Source: Cladochytrium replicatum (lineage: Eukaryota > Chytridiomycota > Chytridiomycetes > Cladochytriales > Cladochytriaceae). From it: a stretch of DNA of 64,000 nt. Each line of letters begins with the position of its first letter. The stretch's first letter is position 1. The position numbers and the translations under genes are program-made. The notes beneath the pieces were generated by a model. It saw only the letters and a program-made list of their open reading frames with translations, was not told where the DNA came from and made no database searches. The DNA lies in NCBI GenBank assembly GCA_025526935.1, contig JAHLKD010000021.1:310001-374000 (forward strand), given 5' to 3'. Positions 46,633 to 57,822 of the stretch are shown piece by piece.

Positions 46633-48060
46633 ACGCCTTTTCATTGGAACCTTTTAACCGCCGGAACCTTAATTCAACATTTGTAGAACGGGAGCGTTTT
46701 TGAATTGAACAGGAACATTTGTCTGCTATCAGCGGTCGGGAATTTTGGACCTTCGCCTATCTTTGCTATCGTTTTATCTGCATCCTATCAATTTTTGCAT
46801 GGACATGTCATACAGCTCTGCATTTCGAATTTCCCCCTCCACTGGTTGTTTTCTTGTATATATGGGGAGATTGAGGTGACGTCTTTTGTCGTTGATTCTT
46901 TAGAGTTTTAAAGATAGACCAACTGTGCTAATAAACGTGCTTAGAGAAGTTGCCCATTTGCCCTACACCACCTCCTTCCCTCCAAAGCTCGAGTCAAACT
47001 CGAACTCCTGATTCGTCCATTTCAACTCAAAGACGCTGTATTTCCAAAGAAGCATCCGTTCTTGCTCGCCAAATCCATCACCCACCGTGTCCACTCCACC
47101 ATCCTTATCACAAATTGTCTCCAGCGTTCATGGCGATCTCATGTGGAGGGGGTGGTTCAGAAGACCGTTTTCAACACTTGAACCTCGGTATGCAGGATCA
47201 ATGTGGGTGGGAATGTGTGCGCAATGTACTCCCAATGTGCAATGTATTGTGAAACTTAATGTTATGCGATGTTTGCACACTTCAGCGCGATGTGGTTTGC
47301 AATCAATGGGAACGGTTGATCCTGGCGTTCAACCGGTCCTGTTGAAAGGCCTTCACAATTCAATCTTCATCGATTAGGACAGTGTTGATTTTCATTCTTC
47401 TTCGTCTGCACACTTACATTTGAGCGAAGGCAAGGACGCTCTTTCTACTATGACCCTCTGTGCGACAGCGGGCACAACCCACCTGATGTTGATGTCCCGC
47501 AACTCACTAGATTATTCGCACAGATTGCCATGCAATGGTATTGGCGATCGACACGCCTCTAGCTGGATACCGACATAGCGTTTCATTCGTTGCCCTCCTT
47601 TCAGTCCCCAGCACCGAGCAAGTGCCAAAATGGTTCTCGCTACAGGACTTCCTCCATTCCATATGGATAGCAACACGTGAGTTGCCCACACAGGGAATGG
47701 GTAGCACGGATCTGACATATATCGGATAATCATTATGCGAAACAATTAGTAGACTTTACTCTATCATTTATTGGCGGATGAAACCCAATTTATCCAATCA
47801 ACCCACCGGTAAAACTTTGTCTGTTTGCGCCCTTTGAAAGTCCTGCCGCCCCTGCCGCCCTGCCGAGAGCCTGCCGAACGCTTCTGTTAAATAGAGTATC
47901 ATTGAGATGAAACAAAATCAGTATCGAGCGTTTTGCTACACGAGGACACTTAGGTTTGAAGAAATCACATTGATTCACCCACTTCAGAATAGCGAACTCA
48001 TACAATCCAGTGGCAGTTGGATATCCGGTCACCTACCAATTCTTCGACCCTTTTGTAACA
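46633..48060. other. Long spacer without a recognised gene
   Basis: About 1.4 kb. Several short frames occur (for example near 46950-47250 and 47087-47377), none with family likeness or clear splice structure. Around 47838-47878 there is a CTGCCG-rich stretch (CCTGCCGCCCCTGCCGCC). The last 100 or so bases should be the promoter of the first GST-like gene. Confidence 0.45.
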
Positions 48061-49184
48061 ATGACCTCACAAATAGTTCTCCATCATTACCCCGGATCGC
48101 CATATTCAGAAAAGGTCCGTCTCGCGCTGAGGCTCAAAAAGGTATGTGTGATTATCGATTCCATATAACTGGATGATTGTCTTACGCTAAAATAAAAAAC
48201 CGTCAGATCCCGTTTGTAACTCTTCCAGTTGCCGAAATTCCTCCTCGTCCCGCAACCTTTGCCCTCACAGGAGGGTTCCGACGCATTCCAGTTCTACAAA
48301 TCGCGGGTAACATCTACTGTGATTCCGCTTTGATTCTGGATGAACTCGACCGTCGCTTCCCGGAGACAACCTTGACCCCTGCTCGTCAAGATGGAGAAAC
48401 TGAAGCCCTTTCACGGATTCTTGGCTTTTGGATTGACGGCCCTATTTTTAAGGTTAAGACATGCTCAGCTCAGGTGAAGATTGCCTTCTGACATTTGTCC
48501 GCCTAATTAAAGAATGTAATCGCCGCACTTCCATGGGAGTTTATGCCTGAATCATTCCGAAAGGATCGGGCGTCGCTGTTCATGGGCAAGCCCGATATCG
48601 ATGTGGAGAACGCAAAGGCTGGCCGCTCTTTCATTCGCGAGCAGCTCAAGCTCCATATTGGCCTCCTTGAAAGCATTCTCTCCGACGGACGTCGATGGAT
48701 CCTTTCGCGTCCCGGCGCTCTGGAGACAGAAGGACCGACTCTTGCAGACGTACACTGCGCTATGGGGACGTGGTTCATCAGCGCTTTGCCCGAGAAAGTG
48801 TGGTTCACCAAGGAAGCATACCCCAACACCATTGACTGGTTCGCTCGCTTGCGTACGATCGCCGCAGACGGGGGGGTTCCTGAGGCAGGAGTTGGGAGTA
48901 TTACTGAAGCTGAGGCACTAGAATTGGCAAGGAAGCAAGTTGGGGAGTTAGATTGGCCCGCTGGGCTTGGAACTGAGGATCCGAATGATCCAGTGAAGAG
49001 GGCACCGGGGATGGCTGTTCGCGTTGCGAGCGAGGATGCTCCCGCTTTGGGCATTGAAGGGGTGCTTGTTGCGATAGGTCCGAATCGCATTGCTGTCAGG
49101 CGCAAGGATGATGCTACAGGCATCGAGACGGTTGTTCACTTCCCGCGGATAGGGTATTTGATTGCTCCTGAACCTCAATTGTAA
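48061..49184 (+). CDS. Glutathione S-transferase-like protein, copy 1
   Basis: Three exons. Exon 1 starts at ATG 48061 with MTSQIVLHHYPGSPYSEKVR, the first strand and helix of a thioredoxin-fold GST N-domain. A GTATGT intron leads to exon 2: IPFVTLPVAEIPPRPATFAL, FRRIPVLQIAGNIYCDSALI and LDELDRRFPE, the cis-Pro strand and the Ser/Asp pair that would hold glutathione. A second intron (GTTAAG to TTAAAG) leads to exon 3, the helical C-domain with GRRWILSRPGALETEGPTLA and DVHCAM. A further C-terminal part (about 100 residues from GTEDPNDPVK to IGYLIAPEPQL) is beta-rich in appearance and not part of a standard GST. Substrate unknown. The paralogue at 50722 has both introns at identical positions. 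Confidence 0.83.
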
Positions 49185-50721
49185 AGAATAATGTCCTTTT
49201 CCTGAGTATTTTGTGCGTATCAGGAAGGACATTGAAGTTTCATAAATTCAAGCGGCAATATTAATCTCGCTCTCTTTCCTTTCTTTGATGACCTGCAAGA
49301 AAGAATAGCATGTCTTATTTCTCTAGGCATTCACTCACATTTCGTGGTGAACGAAGGCACAAACCCAAATGAGATTAATCTTGAGTGGGCAGAAGAGATC
49401 CCCATACAACAAGCCGGAGACTAAGAAGACGTACTAGTTACGTCTCCATCAATGTCTCTCCGACGCAACTTGCGCCAGAGATTGTTCTGTTGCTCGAAAG
49501 ATGGCTCCACGCAGATGAATTGCGATTCTATCGCTCTCTTGTCGCAGACACCGCCGCTGGATAGTCATTTCACCAGATCGACCACAATGATTTCTCTCCA
49601 CAATCAGATATCACCCCGCACTTTTTAGGCACCTGAGAAAGCTTCGCATCGATTGTGCAACAGACCTATCTAACACCGGCTTGGATCCCGTTCAACTCGA
49701 CACCTTGCTCACAAGAGACCTTTCCTCCTGAGATTTAAACATATTTTGGTGTTCCTGACACCGCTGGTGTGAAGCACTCTCGGGCAACTTTTCACTATTA
49801 TTAATGTCACAGTTTATATTCATTTTTGTCCTATCAAATGCATCTTAACTTCAAATGAATAAATTCCATATGTGCTCAGATACAATGTGAAGTAAATATT
49901 TGTGACAGTTGACAGAAAACAAGCTGAATTGCCAAGCAGATCATCGGGCATCTGCGAGCTGCTAATCAAAGGCTTGATCACATTTAGACCGACTCAAAGC
50001 ACTACGATTGGTCCAAACGCGGACTCGCCAATTTTATCATAGTGAGTGCAAACATACCTTCAAAATCAGATCGAAGCGAATGGGTGTGTGTTTGCACGGC
50101 TGAGCGGGAGGCACGTAACTTCACATCACGCTCAACAAATACAAAGTGTTCGAGTTGATAGGAACAAGCTTCTATTATTATGATGGCGCCAACGACTGTA
50201 AGACCAAGAGCCAGATCGGTTCAGGTCCATCACGACGGCTAAATTATCTTGTTAGCTGTTGAGGAAAGCACCGCTAACAGAACTAATGTCCGGCTGGTCC
50301 AGTCCCGGTTCTGAGGGGTTCTTAAAAGGCTGGTACCGGGGATTTTGAACTGGATTGGTTGGTTCCGGCTTCACTTTGAAGAAAACTGGACCAGAATCAA
50401 AAACTTCGCCTATATGTTAACCTGTAGTCCAGTCCAGAACCAGACATAACCGTGCTGACACTTAAGCATGCGTCTGCGGCGGCAGAACTGGAGACCCGTA
50501 TCTTCACAGTGTGCTGAAATGCTTCAATAACCATGCTCATCGATGTCTTTCAATGATTTATGGAGCGCAAATCGTAATGAAATATCTAACGGTGAGTTAA
50601 CCCGTATTTGAGTGCATATCAGTTTATCGTAAACCATGAGGTCAGGTTCGTCGCGTGAGATTTGCCAAACTAATTTTGTTGGGAGTTGCCCCACCACGGT
50701 CACCTGAGCGGATCAACAACG
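49185..50721. other. Spacer between the GST-like paralogues, with possible degraded coding traces
   Basis: About 1.5 kb. Around 49440-49740 a broken frame gives peptide-like pieces (QLAPEIVLLLERWLHADELR, then stops), suggesting a decayed gene of unknown type. At about 50230-50450 a GGTT/CCGG-rich, simple-sequence-like tract recalls that at 43915-44060. The last 80 bases lead into the second GST-like copy. Confidence 0.45.
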
Positions 50722-51823
50722 ATGACCTCACAAGTTGTTCTCCACCACTACCCCGCGTCGCCTTACGCTGAGAAGATCCGTCTCGCCCTGAGACTCAAGA
50801 AGGTGTGGAATATTTCATTTCATTTAGTAATTGTGGTGTGCTCAAGTCTATTGCATAAGATCCCGTTTGTTACCCTTCCAGTGGGCGATGTGCCTCCTCG
50901 ACCGGCCACGTTTGCTCTCACAGGTGGTTTCCGGCGCATTCCCGTCCTACAAATCGACTGTAACATCTACTGTGATTCTGCTCTGATTTTGGATGAACTC
51001 GACCGGCGTTTCCCGGAGACAACCTTGACCCCAGCTCGTCAAGACGGGGCAACTGAAGCACTTTCTCGGGTCCTTGGCTTTTGGACCGATGGACCTGTCT
51101 TCAAGGTACGATAATTTCTTGGCTTCAATGGTGAATGACATTCAACTACAGAACTTATCCGCCTCCATTCCATGGGAGTACACTCCGGAATCATTCCGAA
51201 AGGATCGGGCGTCGCTGTTCATGGGCAAGCCGGACATCGACGTGAATCGCGCGAAGGCTGGACGCCCTTTTCTCCGCGAGCAGCTCAAACTCCACATCAA
51301 CCTCCTCGAAAGCGTTCTCTCGGACGGACGTCGTTGGATCCTGTCACGTCCCGGCGCGCCAGAGACGGAGGGACCGACCCTTGCAGACGTGCATTGCGCG
51401 ATGGCACCATGGTTCATCAGTGTTTTGCCAGAGAAGGCATGGTTCACCAAGGAAGCTTTCCCTAAAACCACGGACTGGTTTGCTCGCTTGTACAAGCTCG
51501 CTGCGGATGGAGGAATTCCTAAAGCTGGAGTCGGTAAAATAACTGAGGCTGAAGCGCTCGAGTTGGCGAGTAAACAAGGAGGGAGGTTGGATTGGCCCGC
51601 TGGGTTTGGAACTGAGGATCCGAATGATCCTGTCAAGAAGGCGCCGGGGATGGCGGTTCGTGTTGCGAGCGAGGATGCTCCCGCTTTGGGCATTGAAGGG
51701 GTGCTTGTGGCGATAGGTCCGAATCGCGTTGCTATCGGGCGCAAAGATGATGCTACAGGCATCGCTACGGTTGTCCACTTTCCCCGCATCGGGTATTTGA
51801 TTGCTCCTAAACCTAAATTGTAA
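50722..51823 (+). CDS. Glutathione S-transferase-like protein, copy 2
   Basis: Paralogue of the gene at 48061-49184, with the same three-exon structure. Exon 1 from ATG 50722 reads MTSQVVLHHYPASPYAEKIR. Exon 2 has IPFVTLPVGDVPPRPATFAL, FRRIPVLQIDCNIYCDSALI and LDELDRRFPE. Exon 3 has GRRWILSRPGAPETEGPTLA and the same C-terminal extension (GTEDPNDPVKKAPGMAVRVA, closing IGYLIAPKPKL). Near 51665-51725 the DNA is almost identical to copy 1 while flanking codons differ, hinting at gene conversion. The two introns differ in sequence from those of copy 1 though their positions match. Function is probably a GST-type detoxification or maintenance role, but no substrate can be read from sequence. Confidence 0.83.
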
Positions 51824-51928
51824 AGAACAATGTTCTATGGTTGATATCATTATCATTTGGAATTTGGGTGGTCATTTAACTATCATTAAGCTGTGGTTAA
51901 GCAACACAGCACATTGAAAATCTACAAC

Positions 51929-52975
51929 ATGCTTCCATACCACGTTACGGTTCGACCTGGGGAATTTCGGTCTCTTTCAGCATCACGGGGCGTGACGATC
52001 AGAGTACAGCCATACGACACTCTCCAACCTCCAGAGGCTGGCTGGACACGAGTTGTGTGCGTATCGGACACACACCTCGTGAAGGGATTCGACTATGTGC
52101 CTCCTGGAGACATCTTGTTACACTCGGGAGATGCCACAATGGTCGGAGCGTACCAAGAACTCCAGCAATTCGCTGCATGGCTAGGACGAATGCCACACCG
52201 AGTAGGTAAGCAGAAAATGAAAATAATCCGCTTTTCAAACCGATCCACCATTCCATGATGAACTAGCACAAAATCTTCATTGCTGGAAATCATGATATAA
52301 GTTTAGATCCAATGCTGATGGCCCGGCCAAATACTGTCCAACGCTGGCGGCTTGACCGACACGGTCCGGTGCACAGCAGCGAGGCATGCAGAGCACTTTT
52401 CAACGATCCGGCGGTTGGCGTAACATTCTTGGAAGATTCTTCTTGCGAAGTGCGAACTGGACCAGGAGTTTCAGATCGGTTGTTGATATACGGGTCACCA
52501 TGGCAACCGACATTTGGACATTGGGCCTTCAATCTCGATCGCGGCCTTCCAATAGCAGGTTCTACAATCATTTCTTCCAGCTTCCTTTTTTTCAATGTGC
52601 GTTTTTATGATTACAGAGAAGTGGAAGCAAATCCCAGCTGACGTTGACATCCTGTTGACCCACGGCCCACCTCATGGAATTCTCGATCAAACTGACTCGG
52701 AAATTCGTGCAGGTTGCGAGATGCTCCGTGACAGGATATTCAGGCCAGAATGTCCTCCGAACCACCCGTTCTCGTCTCTCCCGACAATATCTCCGGCAAT
52801 GCATCTGTTTGGGCATATCCACGAAGGATATGGTGTCGAGCGTCACGGGAACACACTGTTTGTTAATGCATCGGTGTGTGATCTTCGATACAAGCCGTCG
52901 CAGCGTCCTATTGTGCTTGACGTCAAACGGGAATCTGTTCAGGAAGACGTTGAAATGACAGACGAGAGTTTGTAA
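51929..52975 (+). CDS. Calcineurin-like metallophosphoesterase (MPPED1/2 type)
   Basis: Dinuclear-metal phosphoesterase. Metal-binding motifs appear in order: VCVSDTH (D and H, about 52057-52077), LLHSGDAT (about 52117-52140), FIAGNHDIS (about 52276-52302), LLTHGPPHG (about 52654-52680) and LFGHIHEGYG (about 52807-52836), with VNASVCD after it as in MPPED proteins. Exon 1 ends MPHR at 52200 if the donor is GTAGGT, which restores the frame as MPHR-HKIFIAGNHD. A second intron ends in TTACAG near 52617 and joins PIA to EKWKQIPADVDILLTHG. The start at ATG 51929 (MLPYHVTVRPGEF) is the first ATG; the open frame upstream begins at a GTG. Animal relatives act on cyclic nucleotides or other phosphodiesters; the substrate here is unknown. 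It follows GST copy 2 by only 105 bases on the same strand. Confidence 0.87.
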
Positions 52976-53053
52976 CTGAATGATATACTTAGTTTCCAAG
53001 TGTGTAATGATGTTATTGTGACAATTTAACCCATTGAAGCCATCATAATCTTG

Positions 53054-53784
53054 CTACGCATTTGATCCCTCACCGAGCTGCTGTGTGGCGGTTTTCCAGA
53101 TCTTGTTTCCTTCCCAAAAATGCACGTATCCAGACAAATACTGAGCAATTAGTTCCGGGGTGTCCGGAATGAAATAGTCAAAGCTTTTGTAGATGGTATA
53201 TGTCGAGAACACCGTTCTTTCTTGGCGATGTGGCGATGTGGCGATGTTCCTACAAGGTTGGGATAAAAATGTTGAATTTGTAAAGTGACTACCAGGAAGT
53301 TCTGACGGCGGGAACAAGAGGCTCGAGCAACTCAGCTTCACGGAGCTTGCACAAAAAACGAACGGTCATTCTTCTTACAAATTCGTTGTGGCGCTGATAA
53401 ATTTGCGATCATCCCGCTCCATTTGGATGTTGTAGATAATTAATGTCGGAGATATTTGTATGTGTCCTCTATGCTGACATCCTCACGATCAACTGGCCAC
53501 GGGTCGAAAGCATCATCATTGGTCCTTTGGATCTCGACAAGGAATCGCCCATCTACCCAGTTCGGTTGACCCGACAAAGTCGTTCAGATTATGGGTGAAT
53601 GCGGAACCGAGGTACGTTCCGTAGCATCGACTCCCAAGACGTGAAAGAGCGTGGTTGTGGGGAGGGCATCGAACTGCACGATGCGAAAAGCTGGGTCGAG
53701 AGATGATGGGACAGCTTTTTGGACAGCCTCCTGATCCACTTCAGATACGTATGCCACACCTGTATACCAAGAACGCCCTTCCAT
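53054..53784 (-). CDS. Unrecognised minus-strand gene, four exons inferred
   Basis: I do not recognise this family. A spliced reading removes all internal stops: exon a [20 protein letters not shown] to [11 protein letters not shown]; intron GTACCT...GGGTAG (62 bases); exon b [20 protein letters not shown]; intron GTCAGC...ATCAG; exon c [20 protein letters not shown] and [13 protein letters not shown]; intron GTAGTC...TTGTAG; exon d [38 protein letters not shown], ending at the TAG at 53054. The peptides are well balanced and hydrophobic residues are regularly spaced, so a folded domain is plausible. The 5' end is uncertain; ATG 53784 may be internal to an exon that continues upstream. A decayed gene is the alternative, since three splice sites were chosen to rescue the frame. 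Confidence 0.4.
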
Positions 53785-53900
53785 TCGCCACTTAGTACGT
53801 AGGTGTATGTGCGTACAAGCTTATTTTGACTAATCACTAAGCCAATTTTGTAGGGGGTTTGGCCATCCCCCCGTTCAGCTCCCCCATAATGGCTTTCCAC

Positions 53901-56601
53901 ATTGGGTGCAGCTCATGACTCGACTTTGCAGTCTAATGTATTGTGATGACCGTCTCGCATTTACTCAATAGTAGATCTCTATGGAGACACAGATTGATGT
54001 ACTTGTCGATAGCGTAACGTTATCCCCAACCCGACGTATAAAACATTAACATTGCAACAATCTAACCGGCAAATGCCTACCACGGAACCAACTGTGACCC
54101 GCACAACATGCGCACAGATTACCCTGGAGGCTGAATGTCGGTTAGCAGAATGCAAGCATCACCACCCACACACCTGACTCGATCTCAGAAGTGATCTCTG
54201 CATCCTGGCAATGTGGACGTCGCGCAGACGACAAACCCATCACTGATGGCGACTTCCCCGTGAAGACTACTGGTCCGGTCCACATGCCACAAGATACAGA
54301 GAGATCAGATGAGACCCACTGTTACGGATACCAACAGTGCTGTTGCACTAGCGAGGATTTCAGGCCTATGATGGCTACGTTGAAGGTTCCCTTACCACTC
54401 ATGATGCATCAGTAAGTACGTACGTTGAAGCAATAGATGGAGCGATAAAACGCCGAGTATCAGCACGTAATGTATATACCACAGTCTTGCGTTCATCTGC
54501 AGACTGACATAACAGTACACTGAACAATCTGGCACCCTACATTGACTAAATACATTGGAAGGTTAATCAGAAGATGCTTATACCCAATCGGGGTTCTAAC
54601 CAGCCTGGCTCGGTCTAACAATGGTATTGAACGTTTCAATGATCGTGATCAATCACTTGCACTGTCAAATATCCCCACATATGATACATGCCATTGTGCC
54701 AAATGTCAGGCGTGATGGAGTGTTTCACCCCAGGTTACTGATTTGGTCAAGGTCCCCGCTGGAGCCAACTACGTAATCTCTCTTTTCGCGGTTGGAACAC
54801 ACAGCTGCAACACCTGTATGGACTCTCCTTCTCCCTGAAGCGAACCACTTCCCCGAAATGTGGATCTGTTCTCACCGGTTGCCCCGCGGCTTCCACTTCT
54901 TCCTCAATGGAACTGGTGACTCTGGCGGTGGACGTGCAACTTGGACTCTTAAGAGGGCAGCTGCGCATGTGACCACAAAGCTGGTCAACAGTGTCCCATC
55001 GGCCGATGCACTGACCAACGTCCCGTGACTTGACCCAGATAACCACTTCGGCCACTCTCAGCGCACCAGGAAACACATTGCAGAATGTTGGTTTTGTGGT
55101 TTGGTACAACACGATCTCAGGTGTCACTCCTCCCGTTGAGCAGTGAACAGCTGCCAACATTGCATTCTTCTCCCCTCTTCCTTCTGCTGGTGGAGCTCGG
55201 TCATCTTAATCTTTGATATTTTAGTCTTAACTTTCCGTAGTTCATATTTGATGTCCTTGTCTTGCATTACTTTGCTCATTGTTGTATCATAGCTTCTTTG
55301 TACTATCGCTTTCTTGATGCGGAAACATGTATTAAAGGATTGCTGGGGTTTGTCCCGTTAGAATGTTTTTGTGATGTTAGCGTACACTTTTTGCATCTTT
55401 TGTCGTTTAAGAACGGAAAGAAGGCATAGATTTTGCCAGCAAGGACGTAGAAGCGCGGGTACTGCATTAAGCCGGGTCGCAACCGAAGCTTCAACAGTAG
55501 AAGTGAATTTGAACCTAGATGTATGAGAACATGTGCTCGTTCGTTGCTCTTGTCCCTCACATCAGTTTTCAAGTTACGCAGGCATGAAAGTGGGCCTCAA
55601 CGTACGGCAGGACCATTCAACATCTACAAGCAGCACGGACAGACGCTATGCCTCCCGAGCCAACTGGAGAATGCCGATGACGTTCACTATGATAACTGTA
55701 GCTGTAAAGGCAACAAAAAAACGACAAGCCGGGCTGTGTAGTGTAGCGGGACAACCAAAAACCTCATGCTTCGGCCGGATCTGCGTAGATCCGTAACTCC
55801 CCTTCTTTTCAGACCGCTGATCTCGGTATTAGTCGGCTCCCCTATATTCCTTTCATTGTTGTCGATCAAGTTTTACCTTTGTGCCTCATCAGACTTGCCT
55901 TTCTTGTCTAGGAAGTTCTTGAGACTTGTTTCTTTTAAAGCCTTCTTGTTGTGCTTCTCGATCTTCAGTCAGATTTTGAATACAGCTCATATTCCTGCCT
56001 CTGCATGCAAAAACGACAGCTTGCACCACATTGAAGAATCCTGCCTATACGACTTAGGCATTCAGTCATGTTCTATCGCTCTTCTCCCTGGTCTTACTAG
56101 TTCTGCCAAAGAGTAGACCCGTCGGCTAAAGATTAAAGAAGCAAACTGGTTTCGTAGGGGCAAAAAAATGATCCCACTTGAGATTCCATTCTCCGCATTT
56201 GTAAAAAGGAGCGTAATGGGTGCGGTGCAAGAGATGATTGGCCAACTGACTTTTAAAGTTCTTCATTTCTATATCTGTTCCCCAGTATAGGTTATTGGTT
56301 GCTCTGCAGTGCGAGTTTGTGATACAAGTATGCTACATTGGAAGAAATAAATTAAAATAGTAGCCCTTGGAAAGAGGATTGGAAACTTCGAAATTCCAAT
56401 CGAGATGCTCGACCAATCACATTGGTTTGTAGTTAGCTATCCTGACGGCATGCAAGTTCAAGCCAAACACATCAAATCGTTTGGTCAAATCTTATTTAGG
56501 ATCGTCACGATCCACTTTCATACTTCCAATGCAGTATGGTAAAGAAGAATATGCAAAGACTTTCCTTTGTTCGAAACAAATGTCGAGATGATAAAGAAGT
56601 G
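53901..56601. other. Long gene-poor region with possible degraded coding pieces
   Basis: About 2.7 kb. Peptide-like fragments in the plus direction occur at about 54190-54415 (ISASWQCGRRADDKPITDGD), about 54735-54840 (DLVKVPAGANYVISLFAVGT) and about 55026-55145 (ATLSAPGNTLQNVGFVVWYN), in different frames and separated by stops. They look like exons or remnants of one beta-rich, possibly secreted protein, but I could not join them with convincing splice sites. From 55200 to 56600 I see only short frames and AT-rich sequence. Confidence 0.35.
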
Positions 56602-57438
56602 TCACTCAAGCCCACTCTGCAGAATCCTTTCCCAACACAGACGGTCCTTCCTTGGGCAAATGAAGATGCATCCCATCCACAACCGCTGGGAACTTGACGG
56701 CCTCGATGTCCTCTCGAGCTCCACCTGCAGACAAGCTTTCAACTCATCCTGAGTTGGCTCGAACCTTTGCTCTGAGCAAGATGACTTAATGCGTTCGAGC
56801 TCCTCGAGGAAGATGGATGTTCGTGCAAGCGAAACCTGCACGGACCACGCACCAGATCCATACACGTCGTTTCGGTGATCAACTCCGGGTGCCAGAAGCC
56901 AAGGACTGAGGCGGGAGCGGTACAATTTTGGTGTGCAATAGATCACATTCTCGGTGAATCCTCCACTCAAAGGTCTCACCGCCAACCAGTTCTCGTCATT
57001 GACCGGGGTCTTGGAGTTCGTTGATAAGGCTCAGACAATTGCACATATACGCGATGCTTACCGGTGGATAATAACCAGATACTGGCAAATGCTCATGAAC
57101 TTTGTACTTCGTGTAAGTCGGATCGAAGTGGCACACAACAAACTGAGCCCTGATCATAGTTCGCCCAAAACCTGCACAGAGCATGTTAGCTTTTTGTTTT
57201 TTGGCTTGAACAAACGAACCAAATCCAAGGAAGGGCCGGAAGAGCTGCGACTGAGCTACGGAGCTGGCATTTGCAAACGGGGTCCGAAGCGCCAGCACGA
57301 CATTGAGATTAGTCGCATTCGTACCCCATCTAATAGTGTAGTTGTACGCTGGGCTCGAGAACAGAGATACTGCTTCAGGCGGCTGTGTTCGCTTCCACTG
57401 CAACTTTGTGAAGAAATTTGAATCTATTGTAAAACGAG
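56602..57438 (-). CDS. Unrecognised minus-strand gene, 5' end unresolved
   Basis: Unknown family. The frame runs from about 57438 (RFTIDSNFFTKLQWKRTQPP, VSLFSSPAYNYTIRWGTNAT, LNVVLALRTPFANASS). It then crosses a probable intron with a GCTAAC branch site and TGTGCAG acceptor near 57180, and continues FVVCHFDPTYTKYKVHEHLP and VSGYYPP. A second intron (donor GTAAGC at about 57062, acceptor TCCAAG near 57010) leads to NDENWLAVRPLSGGFTENVI, YGSGAWSVQVSLARTSIFLE and the stop at 56602-56604. The long block before 57403 has no ATG (it starts at a TTG), and a stop lies just upstream of 57438, so a further 5' exon is needed. Aromatic and Asn/Thr-rich sequence suggests an extracellular or enzyme-like domain, but I cannot name it. 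Confidence 0.45.
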
Positions 57439-57822
57439 GTCTCAGTTATTGAAGCGTAAACTCAACACCCTTTTATAGGTTCTCGCTGTCCCTTAAACTA
57501 ACCCTTCTAGAACTGTCCATCAAACAAGATCCGATGCTCCCCGATCCATCACCCGATCCTCCACAACGTTCGTCCAGTAACTTTCCTCCACGTCAAGTCA
57601 GGTTCGAGTCAAACCAAGCCAACGTCCCGCAAAATCTCCTCACATGCCAAATAAGGAAAGTGCCAGGCTGAAAGGAATGAATCAAGGATCCCGAAGCGAA
57701 CAAACAGAGGAAAAACAACAAAATCCTAAATTCCCACGCAGAACGTTAGAAGGAAAACGTGCAACAACCAACACTTTGCACATCATCGGGATGCGGAATT
57801 GGAAGCGATTCGGTTGTAGGAA
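57439..57822. other. Short spacer between the unrecognised minus-strand gene and the CaiB remnant
   Basis: About 380 bases, A-rich in the second half. It holds only short frames. It should contain the missing 5' exon and promoter of the minus-strand gene, but I could not identify them. Confidence 0.35.

Noticed and set aside
48503-51856. Minus-strand frames of about 200 codons opposite both GST-like genes
   Set aside because: Both copies show the same antisense frame only because the sense codons are conserved. They have no family match and lack splice logic.
55725-55800. Possible tRNA-like segment (TGTAGTGTAGCGGGAC, CGGATCTGCGTAGATCCG)
   Set aside because: The GATCTGCGTAGATC hairpin is real, but no acceptor stem, anticodon arm or T-loop (GGTTCGA) can be placed around it. 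I found no tRNA in the window.
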